Notes: generated by a model from the sequence alone, not told the origin. 64,000 nucleotides of DNA from Undaria pinnatifida (GCA_012845835.1 JABAKD010000017.1:4710867-4774866); one strand, 5' to 3'; counted from the first letter of the stretch, positions 1 to 12,015 are shown. Translations and numbers: made by a program.

Positions 1-644
1 TGTTCCCAACAGCTTGACACAGAAAAGACAGCGTGGTTAGCCCAGGCAATATGTGTGGGCTGACCATGCTGTACCGATGAACTGGCTTCAAGGATGTTGG
101 TGAATGTACACGTAGCTTCCAGATAAAGATAAATTGCCCAACTCGACGTGGAAGATTCCGGAATGAAGGGTAGTTGAACATGGAGTGTGTCTTGTCGGTT
201 CGCTCTGCAAACACGAACACTCTCGTCATGCCACCGACTGATCTCACTAGCTTGCCTCGTCGGTTACAGTTGTACGCTTATATCCCTGGATGTTGCAAGT
301 CGGGTTGGCGTTTGAACGTTCTCTTGCATAGAATGATTGATCGCCTGCTGAAAAAATGGCCATTTTGGTCTTGGTTGCGACGAAAAAGAACACGGAATCT
401 GGCGATATGACAGTGCCAATACAGCCTACAAGAGCATCGGACATCAAATGCGTCGTGCTGACCAAACCGTGTATTAAATGTGTCGCCACATTGTCTCTTT
501 ATACCCGCAACGGGCGTGCCACGAAGCTGCTCTTCAGTGCACCCCTCTCTGACGGGCGCCACTGTCGAGATATTAAGATCGACCACTTTTGGGCTACACC
601 ATTGTCTGAATGGTCACCCGCTACGGTGTACAGTGCACCACTTT
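1..644. other. Unassigned stretch
   Basis: I see no gene, RNA or clear repeat boundary here. Open frames are under about 100 codons, overlap on both strands and show no recognisable domain. Confidence 0.4.
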
Positions 645-945
645 CTTTCTGAAGGGTTTTCTCAGTCAAGGAGCTTGAGATCGCACCAAAAACCGATAGA
701 GAGAGAACTAAAACTGCTAGCAGATGAAAGTTTCCACTACTACCTAGGTACAAAAAGGAAAATCGTGGGAAAAAAATGACCTATTTTTCAGGCGATATCG
801 CTTAACCCCTTTAGAGCCCCCAATCCCCTCTCTATACTAAATCCAAGTAATTTTGTCCCCCAAACGGGTTTCCAGTGGTGAAGGGGTTAAGGATCCCCGT
901 CACTCAGAAACCATTTCAGACGAAAAGTGATATCTCTATGGTCAG
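645..945 (+). repeat. Rep-B copy, non-coding repeat
   Basis: This belongs to a dispersed family of about 250-300 bp. Hallmarks seen here are a CCTAGGTACA block, a 'ttaaggatccccgtcactcag' type block and a right end reading gacgaaaagtgatatctct. Similar copies lie near 3,200, 6,560, 10,060 and 60,345. No coding capacity is visible. It is probably a non-autonomous element, but the mobility class is inference. Confidence 0.55.
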
Positions 946-954
946 AAGGATATT

Positions 955-1085
955 GAATTTTGCTATTGGACCACGGCTAGGGGAGGGGGTGTCACGTTTG
1001 GGAGCCTTCTTCGCTGTCACTCGGGGTCAGTCGGGCGAGTGGTCCCCTTGTTCCTTTGCAACCTTGACCGTTTTGCGCTGAGTAA
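955..1085. repeat. Rep-A fragment
   Basis: A degraded piece of the Rep-A family. It has a CGGCTAGGGGAGGGGGTGTC end and the subterminal CACTCGGG...CGGGCGAGTGGTCCCC motif that corresponds to the GTCACTCGCGCGAGTGACCCC block of better copies. Confidence 0.4.
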
Positions 1086-1234
1086 AAAAATGCGAGATAC
1101 GCATCCGTATTGGAATGGTAAGCTACAAACGCCAAGATGACAACGAAAAGTCGAGATAGTAATTGCCTTAGAGGTGCATTATTTCTTTTTCCTGCCGCTC
1201 CGCACTACAGGTCTATACCACAAACTTAAAACCG

Positions 1235-1535
1235 GACGCGCAATCCAATGAAAAAACCCGTGGCGCCCGGGCATACACCAAAAAAAGGTGCAAAAACAAA
1301 ATGGTCTATTTCTGACGATTGTGGGTTAAAGGATTCTCGTTATCCAGAGTATACTTCACGCTGGAAGCGCAATCGGATGGACAAAAACCCGTGGTCCAGG
1401 ATTACAGTTTTTTTCACGAAGGAAGTGAATGGACGATTCGACCGTTTTGGGTCAATCAGCCTCGTCCACCCAGAAAACGGTTCGAAAAAATATATCTGCT
1501 TCTAGATCGTGTAGCACGCGTCTCAATTAGCCGGA
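1235..1535 (+). repeat. Degraded Rep-B-like copy
   Basis: The block 'tttctgacgattgtgggtta' and a terminal 'gtagcacgcgtctcaa' match the Rep-B right half. The left part carries a CCCGGGCATACACC segment resembling the arm of Rep-A2, so a small nested insertion is possible. Confidence 0.4.
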
Positions 1536-1644
1536 GACGCATTGAATCACTCGTGCGGGAGGTGAACACCTAGTACTAGTACCAATGCCCCCCCGCCCCC
1601 TCTTACCGAAACACCGGTCATTATGACAGGACACTATTAACATA

Positions 1645-1930
1645 TTGAGTCATCCCATGGTAGGAGTTGCAGTTGTTAGATTAACTAATATTGTACCTGT
1701 CCGGTCGAGCTGCTCAAAGAGAGGAACTATAGGTTAGCCATCGATCAAGTCATTTCACCAGTACATATTAGGTTTTTGGACTACAGGGCACAGCAGCTTG
1801 GCCGGGTTGTGATGACGAATGCCTTCGAAGCCGTGTGGCATCGGGTGAGATATTGAGCTAGCTTTTCGTGTTAGGAGCTCAGGGACTGATGCTACAACTC
1901 CTACGGTTACCGTGGGATATCTTCGAGAGA
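1645..1930 (+). repeat. Rep-C copy with inverted ends
   Basis: The ends are inverted relative to each other: GAGTCATCCCATGGTAGGAG on the left and CTACGGTTACCGTGGGATAT on the right. Internal hallmarks are 'gaatgccttcgaag', 'catcgggtgagatattgagc' and 'tcgtgttaggagctcag'. Related copies lie at about 7,160, 12,735, 16,850, 31,755, 35,175, 39,600 and 47,480. It looks like a short non-autonomous DNA transposon; no transposase is visible. Confidence 0.55.
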
Positions 1931-2512
1931 GGCAGTTGGTTTTGTGATCGGGTCGCACTTAAGGTTTGCTCAAAATCGGTTTTGGGGGAGTAATGGCAGA
2001 GCTCCTCATTGAAGGGTGGACTCGTTCAAAAAGACGGTCCACCTCTACAGTAGCAAGTCTCCTCTGCCCGAGATATTCATGACTGGGAAGGTACGCTTGA
2101 ACCTGGTGTAACGCGGAAATGATGTAGACAGACGGCATCGCGTCGACACCAGATAACCTCGGGGAGAACACCCGGTTCATCTTGGCCTGACAATCTGCAA
2201 CAGTGCCGACCAAAGCTACGGTATGCCGGAGTCACTTTCGTCATGTGTATACTTTGCAAGTTCAGTGTCGCTCGCGCTAGTGATCCCCCTGTCTGTTCAC
2301 TTTGCGGCGTTGAGATTTGGTGATGCTCAAATTTTGCCTTTCGCACCCACAATATAGAATGGTAAGCTACACGCTACTCCAGGCACATCGCGCTTGCAGC
2401 CTGGGCATTAGAGGCAGGTACACAGCCACGCGTGCGACAAGTGCCTCGAAAACCCAGCAGTGAAAAACGAAAATTACCGCCCCCTCCGCCACTTTTGTCG
2501 CGATAACCCCAG
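1931..2512. other. Unassigned stretch
   Basis: Mixed-composition sequence without a recognisable gene. Open frames on the minus strand are short and match nothing I know. Confidence 0.35.
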
Positions 2513-2640
2513 CAGGCTACGGTAGGGGGGTCGCGTTGTTATTTCGATTTTTATTTTCGTGTCACTCGCGCGATTGACCCCCTCCTCTGCTCATTTCCGG
2601 TATTCAGCTTCCATGCGGATTACGCTCGTCATATGGGGTC
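2513..2640. repeat. Rep-A end fragment
   Basis: It starts with GGCTACGGTAGGGGGGTCGC, followed by GTCACTCGCGCGATTGACCCC. This is one arm of Rep-A; the other arm is not recognisable. Confidence 0.45.
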
Positions 2641-2960
2641 GCGCTGTGAGTCGTTTTACGGTAGCCTCCTCAACTTTTTTTTCACCGAAATCGCCGGTTT
2701 TGAAACCAGCTCCCGGCCGTAATTTCCCGAAATACGGCACCCCGACATAGTCGATTTTCGATAGTCCTTACCAAACAACAAAATACTGGAAGATACTTTC
2801 TTCAATAACACATACCTCCTCGTGCTGAGCAGCCATGACACGTCCGTTAAAGAAAATCGCTAGTGTTGGCGGGGGGCTATCGTAGAAGCAGTCATGTGAT
2901 GGAATTAAGCCACGGTGCCCCTCCAGACCAACAGCAATAATATGGTTTAGGTTCGTACGC
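2641..2960 (+). repeat. Rep-F copy (inverted partner at 6,140)
   Basis: The segments 'gaaaccagctcccggccg' and 'cgtccgttaaagaaaatcgc' recur in reverse complement at about 6,150-6,350. The two copies form a diverged inverted pair about 3.5 kb apart. No coding content is seen. Confidence 0.45.
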
Positions 2961-3199
2961 ACGTGGAATATATTGACTCGCGTGGGAGTGTTCAAAAGTA
3001 GGGGCGGTGAAATTATCCCCGGGTGTCACCTTAACGTAGCCTTATGGTCGACAAAACGTTTCTTGATGACTAGCCTCGGCGATCTGCTACTCTGCTGCAC
3101 AGTTGTCAAAGCTTCCTCGGGGACGACTGTTGTTTGCGCGTACTATGTCAGAACTTCTCGTATTGAATCTCGGACAAAGACGCGAGATACGATAGAGGT

Positions 3200-3450
3200 G
3201 CACCACCTTTTTTTCTGAGGTTCCTCAATTTGGGAGCTTAAGACATGTCTTGACCCAAAAACTCATTGGGAGAAAAATAAAACTGCTACTCTGGATGAAA
3301 CAATCCCATGGCCTAGGTACACAACGAGAATCATGAAAAAAAAATGGCAAAAAAACCCCCGACGATGTTGGGTCAAGGATATCCGTCATTCAGAAAACTT
3401 TTCAGACCAAAAGCGATACCTCCTCTATCGTAGCACGCGTCCACAAAGTC
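3200..3450 (+). repeat. Rep-B copy
   Basis: It begins 'gaggttcctcaatttgggag', has 'catggcctaggtacacaacg' in the middle and ends 'ctatcgtagcacgcgtc'. This is one of the clearer Rep-B copies and has no inserted element, so it shows the empty site for the nested copy near 10,227. Confidence 0.6.
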
Positions 3451-5615
3451 AACCCAACATCGCAACTAGAGGCAAATGAACACGCCGCGCTAGTGCGATA
3501 GCCACACAAGCCGATCAAACACAAACGAGGAACCGAGCATCTTGTATGGCGAATGCGTTTTGGTCCACACGTACGTATCGATTTGGTTGCTACTTTGGTA
3601 GATTACATGTATTTAGCGGCGCAAAAGAAAAAATATTCATAAGTGTCTCGCAGTCAAACAAAATTCTACCGCGCCAACGCCGCTTTTTGCCGATTTATTC
3701 ACTGCCGGCATGCAGGAACCAAGTGTACAAACGCACTTGGTGCCACAATCGAACTCACGGGACGTTACCAAATGGAGAAAACTGGTTTTTACGCCGCAGC
3801 CCACATGATGGAAAATGTCGTAAAGGTGTGAAGCGCGTCAACGTTGGTCGGCCAGCGCTACGCAGCGCCGTCGATCAGGACTTTCTTTTGCTCCGCATTT
3901 GTTTCTGTTTCGAGGAAATATGCATCACGAGGAAAACTTTCTTACACCCAACCAATCGAAGTTCATTGTCACTTGGTGTTACCTTCTCCACTAGGTGAAG
4001 AGCCCGTAGAAAATGCACTACCCTGCCCAGTTATGGGTGATGCCTGGCGTTGAACATCGATCCCCACCGCACCCGCTCCTGTGTCAAATTGTTCACGGGC
4101 CATCAAGATATTTCTTGGGCGAGCCTCAGCAACCCCCGATTCCAACGTATTTCAGCGGTTTCAAAGGTGCACCTAAACCTTGACAAACAATGCGCCATGC
4201 CCTTTGGGAGGTGATCAAGACCGCGTGCTCACGGTAGCCAGATATGTGAGTCACTCCCCCAGGTATTGACGGAGAATGTGAGCATACACCGCATACCGTA
4301 TCCTTGGAATCCTCCTCTTCTGGACATTAAACATTTTCGCGCTCGACGACAACAAGAATATATATATCAGGGTTGAGAAGTCTCGGTCGAATCACCTTGA
4401 CCAATCCAGTCCGTTCCTTATATATGAAGGCAGGGCGACGACGGTCTCTTAGCCCCTCCCGGCTGGGACCAGCAACCTAAAATTCTAGCTCCTACCAGAT
4501 GAAGGTGGCGTCGGCGGCATTCTAGCTTCACGTCATCGGGGGACCTGCGTCGGAATGGAAACATGGCCAACATACATACGCGTGAGATTGACGGCAGCAA
4601 TAACCAGCGATATAGTGGATACTCTTCTTGGCACTTCATAAAGACCACGGGTGCGGCGGGAAGAATGCTTTGAAATGCTAAGCCGAACGAAGGTGAAGCA
4701 CTTCTTTGATATGCGATAGGCGCTGTCTACGGCCGCGTTTGTGTAGGTTTCGCAAGAAAATTGTATCGGTTCCTTTTTAGCCAAACCCATACGTGCCTGC
4801 CTGCATCCGTGCCTGTTCGAATTTAACGCATATATGCAGGCGAGTTTGGTTGTTCGATTCGAGTCCCGATCGCTATTACTACAAACACTGTGGAAGAAAA
4901 TTAATTCGCGCCGTCACGTACGTTGCGTTGCGTACAGTAACTATCGTTTGGAGCCTACACCGACTAGGTACCGGTTTTTCCTCAAGGCCTCAAGTGTTTG
5001 GCGTGAATCGCAACTTTCTAACTCTGAGTCGCCTATAAAACATATCGTGACCCTGATGAAATAGAAACCGTTACTATGTACACACTTATAAAAACAAACT
5101 TCTTTGTTACTACTGGTTTGTGCTTCGTCAATCTTGCTGTTAACGTGTTTGTGCTTCCCCGCTACCGCCAAGGGTACCTCATGCCTGTGCTTCGAATGCG
5201 ATTTCTGCGTCCAATACAGGTTCACAATATCAACTCCTCCATTTCAATAATTTGCATGCATCGTCTACCACGAGGTGGTCCCTTGCGCTGTGGTGGACAA
5301 CTTGGTTTCAAGCAGATTATACGCACTGTTTGTTTTGCCCGTGTGTCAACCTGGGGTTGGCCACGAGAGGTGTGCCTACAACTTGAAGCAGTGCTTTTCA
5401 ATAACCCGGCTAGCATTTTCGAAACGTTGTGCTGTCGGTGTTCCGTCTATACTGGGTTATGATCTTGTTTTCCTGCCCCCTCTTCTTCAAAATGCTGGCC
5501 TAGGTACTTACCAGTAGATATACGTTGCGACAATCGCTGATCATACACAATTGCCCCTTTATGGTATTGACTTTGTGCGAAAGAATAACTCAACCGGTTT
5601 ACCAATCCCACCGTG
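3451..5615. other. Unassigned stretch
   Basis: No gene recognised. The longest open frame (3,546-3,998, plus strand, 150 codons) has no domain I know and no splice or start context that argues for coding. I treat it as chance. Confidence 0.35.
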
Positions 5616-5885
5616 GACCCAGGCTACGGTAGGGGGGTCCCCTTTTGGGCCTTAAATTTCAGTGGCTAGGGGTCACTCGCGCGAGTAACCCCTTCGTTCT
5701 TTTGCGTTCTTACGTTTTGTTCATGTTTTATGTTGACGAAATCAATCCGCAATGCAAAGGTAATCAAAGCTACTCCACAACAAGTACCTCAACCAATTTC
5801 ATCCGTGAGGTACAGAGTCACTCGTGCGACTGGCTCAAACACACCAGTGAAAACGGGGGTACCCCCTCTACCGTAGCCTTGGTCC
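5616..5885 (-). mobile_element. Rep-A copy, near full length
   Basis: Terminal inverted repeats read GACCCAGGCTACGGTAGGGG on the left and CTACCGTAGCCTTGGTC on the right. Internal blocks include GTCACTCGCGCGAGTAACCCC and 'gtgaggtacagagtcactcg'. It is the reverse complement of the copies at 17,226 and 60,685. At about 270 bp with inverted ends and no coding frame it fits a MITE (non-autonomous DNA transposon). Confidence 0.7.
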
Positions 5886-6139
5886 GTGCCTTTTTCCCAC
5901 TGAACTTTGCTATGTGTTTCTGTTTCCAACTATCTATATCCTGGACGCGGACTGGCATGGCCCTGACTCTTCCTTAGGAAGACCTTGGCTACGACACTGG
6001 GATACCCCCAATTAAACCGCCGTGTCTGCGCCAATTGCACGAGTGACTATTCTTCATGGACCACACCCCTCACGTTAGCTCGAAGGCGGCGCAGCGTAGC
6101 TCACCATCATTATGTTGCGGATTCGACTGACTCTATGAT

Positions 6140-6430
6140 TGCCCCGTCACCAACCAGCGATTTTCTTTAACGGACGTTTCAGGGCTGTTCGACATGAGGA
6201 AGGATATTGTTGTATGAAAAATCCAATCATCATATTTCTTTTGCTTGCAAAGGACCATGGAATGGTGACGTAAGGGGGCGGGGGCGGGGGGAAAGGGGCA
6301 CCGTATCTCAGGAGATGCGGCCGGGAGCTGGTTTCGAAAACCGACGATATTGTTAACGAAATGGTGGGGGGGCTGCCGTAGAACGACTCATTCATATCTA
6401 AAATTTTTATCCGACCGAAAGTTGAACACC
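6140..6430 (-). repeat. Rep-F copy
   Basis: Reverse-complement partner of the sequence at 2,641-2,960, sharing 'gcgattttctttaacggacg' and a GCGGCCGGGAGCTGGTTTCG block. It contains a G-tract (GGGGGCGGGGGCGGGGGG). Confidence 0.45.
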
Positions 6431-6559
6431 CCAGAGTAACAGGGGGGTCACTCAAACGCCGGTGACACCGTGCTACTGTGAAGCAACAAGAGGCCAATGC
6501 TGAACCCTCTATCTACCGATCGAGGCATTAAGCTATACCCTTTTTTGACATAAATGTTT

Positions 6560-6810
6560 TCCGTGAATCGCGGGGCTCCTTAACCCCAAATCGTCGGAAA
6601 TACGCCGATTTTTTCGTTCATACATGATTGATTCTCGTTTTGTACCTAGGCGCCATGGGACTTTTTTTTCATCTGGTCTAGACTAGGCTAGCATTATTAT
6701 TTTTATCAAAACCGTTTTTTTAGATACTATATAGGTCTTAAAGTTTTTAAATAAATACAATATACCCTCCGAAACAACCGTGTCGCGCCTCTATCATCGT
6801 AGCTTGCGTC
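6560..6810 (-). repeat. Rep-B copy
   Basis: It carries 'ggggctccttaaccccaaat', 'cgtcggaaatacgccg' and 'gtacctaggcgccatggg' in minus-strand order. The distal part has become T-rich. Confidence 0.5.
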
Positions 6811-7159
6811 TAACCGTAGGCTGGGCCAAGGGCGACTCATTCCCCTGGCTTTTCCGGTTGGTCTCTGCTCCCTACTGTGCTCCACGCCTTTCGCGGTCAC
6901 GACCCAGTATTTCTGTGTCCTCTTGAGGGTGATTCACATCCCCGATTAAATCATAAAACGTCGCCCGGGGCCCAAGGACGCCTGTGTGTTCTAGCTTCCG
7001 TTGCTGTATGGAAAATAAAGGTTTTCGTTGCGGCTTGAGGTTACGTTGGTCTGACCAGACGGGCAGGGGACTAAGAATGGAACCAAGCCATCACATTGGG
7101 TGAAGGTTGTAGGTTTTTGGGCAAACAGTTTTGAACTGATTATGTTTTTCGGACCGATT

Positions 7160-7790
7160 GAGCTCCCCAAGTGTGTAGAGTCATCCCATGGTAACCGTGG
7201 GGGGTGCAGCAGAAAGTCCCCGAGCTCGTCACATAAGGAGCTAGCTCAATATACCACACAAAGAAAATAGCTTCGAAGGCATTCGTTCTCACAAACCCGA
7301 CCGACCGATCTTCTATTTATTCCCTGTACATAGTCCTACAAACAAATATGTAGTGGTGAAATGACTTGATCAATGACTAACCCCCGGTAGTTCCTCACTT
7401 GAGGAGCTCAATCGGAAAGGTACACTATCTGATAATCCAACAACGGCAACGCCTACCGCGCGATGACTCCGGAACTACCTGGTATCTTGATGATAGGTTT
7501 ACGAGTATGTTTTGGTTTAAGGACTAGAACGACAAAATATACTGGTCGGGTTGCGTGAAATAATGCCTTGGAAGTCAATTAGCCTCGAGCGAGACATTGA
7601 GCTCCTCGTGTTAGGAACGGCCAGAAATAGTCTAAGGACAAACGCCAAGTATTACTGGCCCGGTTTCGTGAAGGAATGCCTTCTTCGAGGTGGTGCAGTA
7701 TCGGGTGAGACATTCATTAGATTCCTCGTGTTGCGAGCTCAGAAATTTCTTCGAATCTTCTGCACCCGTACCGTGGGATGACTAAATCAT
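7160..7790 (+). repeat. Two Rep-C copies in series
   Basis: The left copy starts 'gagtcatcccatggtaaccg' and contains 'cttcgaaggcattcgttctc'. The right copy contains 'catcgggtgagacattcatt'-like sequence and ends 'accgtaccgtgggatgact'. The pair may be one element with an internal duplication; the exact boundary is unclear. Confidence 0.45.
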
Positions 7791-8155
7791 CAAACGGAAC
7801 CACCACCTTTTTGTCCGAAACAAGGGGTAACTCCGGGGGGAAAAACCAGCGCGGACATTATTAATTACTTTTACCTCATTTTTGACTGACTTGTTGTGTG
7901 TGTTTTTTGTATTTCCGGGAATGTTTTTTTTTTGTTGTAAATCTAACACGGGACGCGTGTGCACATATTTTTGTGAGCCAAAAGCAACAGGCCGGAAAAA
8001 CCCCGTGTTTTAATACTATTTGAAGCCAACAGCAAAACCGCGAACTTTCTCACGACCAACGCCGTAGTAGGAGAGTTATTCTTCGGCCCTTTTTCGCGGC
8101 GAATCCGGGTTACACCCAATGCAATCTGTGGCAGAGGTATCAGGTTGAGGCTGGC
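7791..8155. other. Unassigned stretch
   Basis: AT-rich spacer with T-tracts. No gene or repeat recognised. Confidence 0.35.
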
Positions 8156-8490
8156 ATATTGTTGGAGTGACGGGGCTCCTTAACCCCACTGGTGCTTCAG
8201 TGTACATAAATCTATACCTGATCATATATTCCAAGCGATTTGTCTCCAAATTGGGCCTGCAGTTCTGAAGGAGTTAACCCAAAACCGACGGAAACTAGTT
8301 CGTATATTATGTTGCAAACATCGTTGGGTTGTATGCTTGAGGCATCGTTTTTCTCGTCGTGCTGCATTTTGGATTTCCTCACTGGGGCCCCGGTGAGATA
8401 TAGACGCGTGCTATCATACAGGTGGCGATTTTCGTCTGGTTTAGTGCTTGAATTACGGCACACTCCTTAACCCAAAGTCGTCGGAAATAG
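8156..8490 (-). repeat. Degraded Rep-B copy
   Basis: It has 'cggggctccttaacccc' at the left and 'cttaacccaaagtcgtcgga' at the right, so two Rep-B ends are present, possibly from two overlapping old copies. Confidence 0.35.
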
Positions 8491-9290
8491 GTTACATTTT
8501 AGCACGATCCTCGTTCAATCCTATGAGGCAATGTGATTTTCATCCCGGTCAGAGCAGTTTTTGCAGTTTTTGCTTTATCGGAAAATGCAAGTTTTTTCGG
8601 GGAGGTTCTACCGACACCTAGCCCAACTAACCTACCGGAGGCAGTGCTGCTGCCGTTGTCGCTCCTCGTCTACGCGTGTCCTCGTTGCGATGGCATCGTC
8701 ATCGGGATGACCCTCGCTGGGTGTTCTGTTTTCCACTACTCATGTACATGATATCAGACACGACACCAGCAGGTAGAGTATAACGCCTCATGGATGCGCG
8801 TTGGGACGCCTCGAGGAGTCCTTGCAGCCCACCCCCCTTACGCCGCTGATGCGACACAGGCGGTACTTTGGGTCGTCGATGAGGGCTGTGGGTACGCCAT
8901 CACATTTCGCGCTTCTTGCGGGGAGCACTCTTACATAATAAAGCATTCGCCAAAAACGTGGTATCTACGTCAAGTTTGTCGGTGAAGTGGATGGGCGGCC
9001 CACTACCGTGAACGATTATACAAGTGATTCGTTGCAAGATACACGAGCTGAATGGGGCTGCTGCTGCTGCTACTACAGAATGATAGATTGATGTAAGGTG
9101 ACATTGCCGGAGGATGTCAGAGGATGCTCTGACAGGAAGGATAGTCGGAGAAATCGTACCGTGTTCTGTTAACGGAGATGGCAAGTACGTTCTGCTGAGT
9201 ACTTTTAACCAGCATAGGGTTTTGTGTGCACGGTTGGGTATGCGATAGTGAGAGCAAGGTTTCGGCAAGGAGTGGATACACCCAGGTTTA
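8491..9290. other. Unassigned stretch
   Basis: No recognisable gene. Short frames on both strands overlap without any conserved motif. Confidence 0.35.
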
Positions 9291-9598
9291 CTTTTTTTTT
9301 GCGCACTTCTACTTCCCCAATTCTGGACAAGACGTGGTCACAGGTATCGTCCCTTCTGCCCCCCGGTTCTTGCCTTCAATTTTTATCGCGCATAGGGCTC
9401 AGCAATCCCACTGCTCGTCGAGTTTTCATCGAGTGTTGCTAAATCACGCTCTCGCACTTTCCCAAAGTCAATTTACGCACAAGAAAAAGTCCCCACGAAT
9501 TGCGAATTTATACGAGTATGCACTCGGGAGGATTCGAATTCACGAAATTGACCTATACCAGGCTCGAGGATAACCCGATACGCCACCGGGGCGACCGG
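9291..9598 (-). mobile_element. tRNA-derived SINE, copy 1
   Basis: Read on the minus strand, the element starts GGTCGCCCCGGTGGCG. It has an A-box-like TGGCGTATCGGG (one mismatch to TRGCNNAGYNGG), then a B-box-like AATTCGAATCC, a body of about 230 bp and an A-rich tail (the T-tract at 9,291-9,300). The spacing between boxes suits an RNA polymerase III promoter of tRNA origin. Copies 2 and 3 (19,628 and 43,856) share the whole body, so this is a true family. No LINE partner is seen in the window. Confidence 0.75.
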
Positions 9599-9720
9599 TA
9601 ATTACTACCGAGGTCTGAGCCACTCACACGGGTCACTATGTGCTGCACTGACAACAAAAACCTTGGGCTATGTTTTGTGCGCAGCGTAGGTTGCCATTCC
9701 ACAATGCAGCTTTAGGTTGA
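9599..9720 (+). repeat. Rep-A internal fragment
   Basis: It includes 'gagccactcacacgggtcac' and 'gcgtaggttgccattccac', which match the middle of Rep-A copies at 12.3 and 40.4 kb. No intact end is seen. Confidence 0.4.
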
Positions 9721-10055
9721 AAATAGGTGACAGCAAGGAAGGAAAAGACCGCATTAGGAATAGCCAGAGGGTGGTCGATCGCGCTCCGGTAGAGGCGCAG
9801 CAGCTATTTCCTAAGGATCCTCAGCTTAGGAGCTTACGGCGTGGGCAATGTCTTCTGGCAGCGTCCGGAACGAAAGAGCACGCTACTTTTGCCAGTGTAT
9901 CGTGTCGGCTAACCTGTTGCCGTAAAGGCTAGGACTGGAGAAATGAGCCATAAGGAGCACTACACAGGCGCGAACACCGAGGGCACCTGCGCACGGACAC
10001 AACCTGCCTCAGAGGTGATCAAGAAAACTTCCAGTTCCCGACAGACCACTCACGC
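9721..10055. other. Unassigned stretch
   Basis: Nothing recognised beyond short chance frames. Confidence 0.3.
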
Positions 10056-10488
10056 GTGCCGCAATAGAGGTGACCCACTTCATTCCGATACTACCCCTCA
10101 ATGTGGGAGATTAAGACCTCTCTAAGGCAAAAAAACTGATTTGAAGAAAAATCAAAACTGCTACCGGGTTCTACCGGATGAAAAATGCCACGGCCTAGGT
10201 GTGCACAACAAGCATTATGAAACAAAGATCAAGGCTACGGTAGGGAGGTACCCCCAACTTTCACCCCGGGGTCAAAGCCAAAAAAAGGTACAAAAAAAGC
10301 CAAAAAAAGGTGTACCTCTAGTACTGTATCCTGTTTTGGCTTTGACCCGGGAGTGAAAATTGGGGGTACCCCCCTACAGTAGCCTTGATCCAAAATGGCC
10401 GATTTCCGACGATTTTGGTTTAAAGAGCCCCGTCATTCAGAAACCAGTTCAGACGAAAAGTGATACCTCTATCGTAGCACTCGTCTAT
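10056..10488 (+). mobile_element. Rep-B copy split by Rep-A2
   Basis: The left half (to 10,226) carries 'catggcctaggt'-type sequence ('cacggcctaggtgtgcacaa'). The right half (from 10,391) carries 'tttccgacgattttggttta' and ends 'ctatcgtagcactcgtct'. Between them sits a hairpin element. Compared with the copy at 3,200 the halves are collinear, so the hairpin is the younger insertion. Confidence 0.65.
10227..10390 (+). mobile_element. Rep-A2 hairpin element
   Basis: A 164-bp near-palindrome. The left arm starts GATCAAGGCTACGGTAGGGA and the right arm ends CTACAGTAGCCTTGATC. Each arm carries GGTCAAAGCC and the TACCCCC block, and the centre is A-rich. The terminal 20 bp match Rep-A, but the interior differs. 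The palindromic GATC at both ends hides any target duplication. Confidence 0.7.
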
Positions 10489-10896
10489 TGCGCGTACGCC
10501 ATGCTGCCGACAGGCAACAGCTATCGAGATTAACGAGAATCCATGTCGAACAAAAACGCTAGCGTTGCGCCGTCGCGGGCGGGTGCGAGGCGAGGTGCGT
10601 TAAGCACCACGTGTTTCTGTGTAGGGCAATTTGTTTTGTCGTATCTATGGCGGGCTGCACGCGGGAGAACGGTGGGCATCACTTACCAAGATGGACAATC
10701 GACTCTGCTATTATATGTGTGTGCGGAAATATAACATTGTAGACCAAATTTTACTGTTGTGCGAGTGGCGCACTTAACTTGGTCGCTCGAAACCAGGCTC
10801 GAACCAAGGCGCGAGGAAGAAACATATTTGAGGAGTAAAACCCGTATTGGAAAGGGTGTCCCATCGGCTCCCGCCGATAGCGTAAAAACTGTTGGG

Positions 10897-10980
10897 AACA
10901 CCGCAAAGGCTGAGTTTAACATACAACGATCTGGGGAAAACACCGCAAAGGCTGAGTGGAACTTACCACGGATATACGGT
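10897..10980 (+). repeat. Two-unit tandem repeat of about 42 bp
   Basis: The segment 'aacaccgcaaaggctgagt' occurs twice, 42 bp apart. No function can be assigned. Confidence 0.4.
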
Positions 10981-12015
10981 AATAAGGCGAAACTCGTCAT
11001 ATCTCAGAGACTCGCGATAGGTAGCGATGCTTCCGAACGCATGCAGCCGGTTAGTTGTGCTCATATATCCTATGGCGACCGTCCCGACGCAGGGAAATGT
11101 GGGTACCTTCTATAGCCTCTGGGCTCGCTGCTCAGGCACAAAGAAGTGGAACAGCTGTTTCGATCTAGAATTTACGCAACCGTACCCGGTCGGCTAGGCC
11201 GTCTCTTAGTCTAGGGCGCCAATTCGACGACAACAAGAACAATTTGGACATAAACGGTCTATGAGGTTCCTACCGTAATCCTAATTTTTGCCGTACATAT
11301 ACCTTATGTGAAAATGTTCCGCGTCTCAATTTATTAGAGTACACACAACGTTTCAAACGTTTTTGTTTCATGGGTACAAGACATACTGTTTTGCAACGGA
11401 ACGACAATCCTCATGTTTGTGGGTAACTAGACCGGAAGAACCCCAGAATGTCTTTCATCTACCAATACCATAACCCAGCATACAAAACACGACGAGATTA
11501 CGCCTTAATATATATAAACAAAATGTGTACTTGATCATGTTGGAATTATGGTCGAACAGGCACATTGTCATCATGATGGTGTGTACATTTGTCATATCGT
11601 AGGGTACAATACACATACGTCCGGAGCAAAAAGAGCTATAACCAGCTAACACCGTGCCTAGTTAGGCCCGGTCTGGCTTTCACTTTTGAGAAATGTTAAG
11701 TTTCGTTCTATAGCGTGCTTTCCTCATACCATGCGCCGTGTTCAGTATACTCTTTCTTCTTCTGTCGCGATTTTTTCGCTATGCCTGTAGGCACTTACCC
11801 CTACAACCGACAGCTTGATGTGTACCTGGTATGTCTTCAGCCTTCTTCGACTAAATCATGTACTACTGCTTGTGAGGTACCCTTGAGCACGGGAAGACTG
11901 AAATGTTGCAGCAGGTTACATTCAGCACTACTTCGATCACGTCGAGTGCCCGTAGGCATACACAGTCACGTCCTTCAACTATGGCTAAAGTCGAAGATAT
12001 TCACGTGAGAAAAAA
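10981..12015. other. Unassigned stretch
   Basis: AT-moderate sequence with no gene or repeat that I can name. Confidence 0.3.

Noticed and set aside
3546-3998. 150-codon plus-strand frame
   Set aside because: No domain and no support from neighbours.
9498-9598. Functional tRNA gene
   Set aside because: Pol III boxes are present, but the anticodon arm and acceptor stem do not fold as a full tRNA, and the sequence continues into the SINE body.
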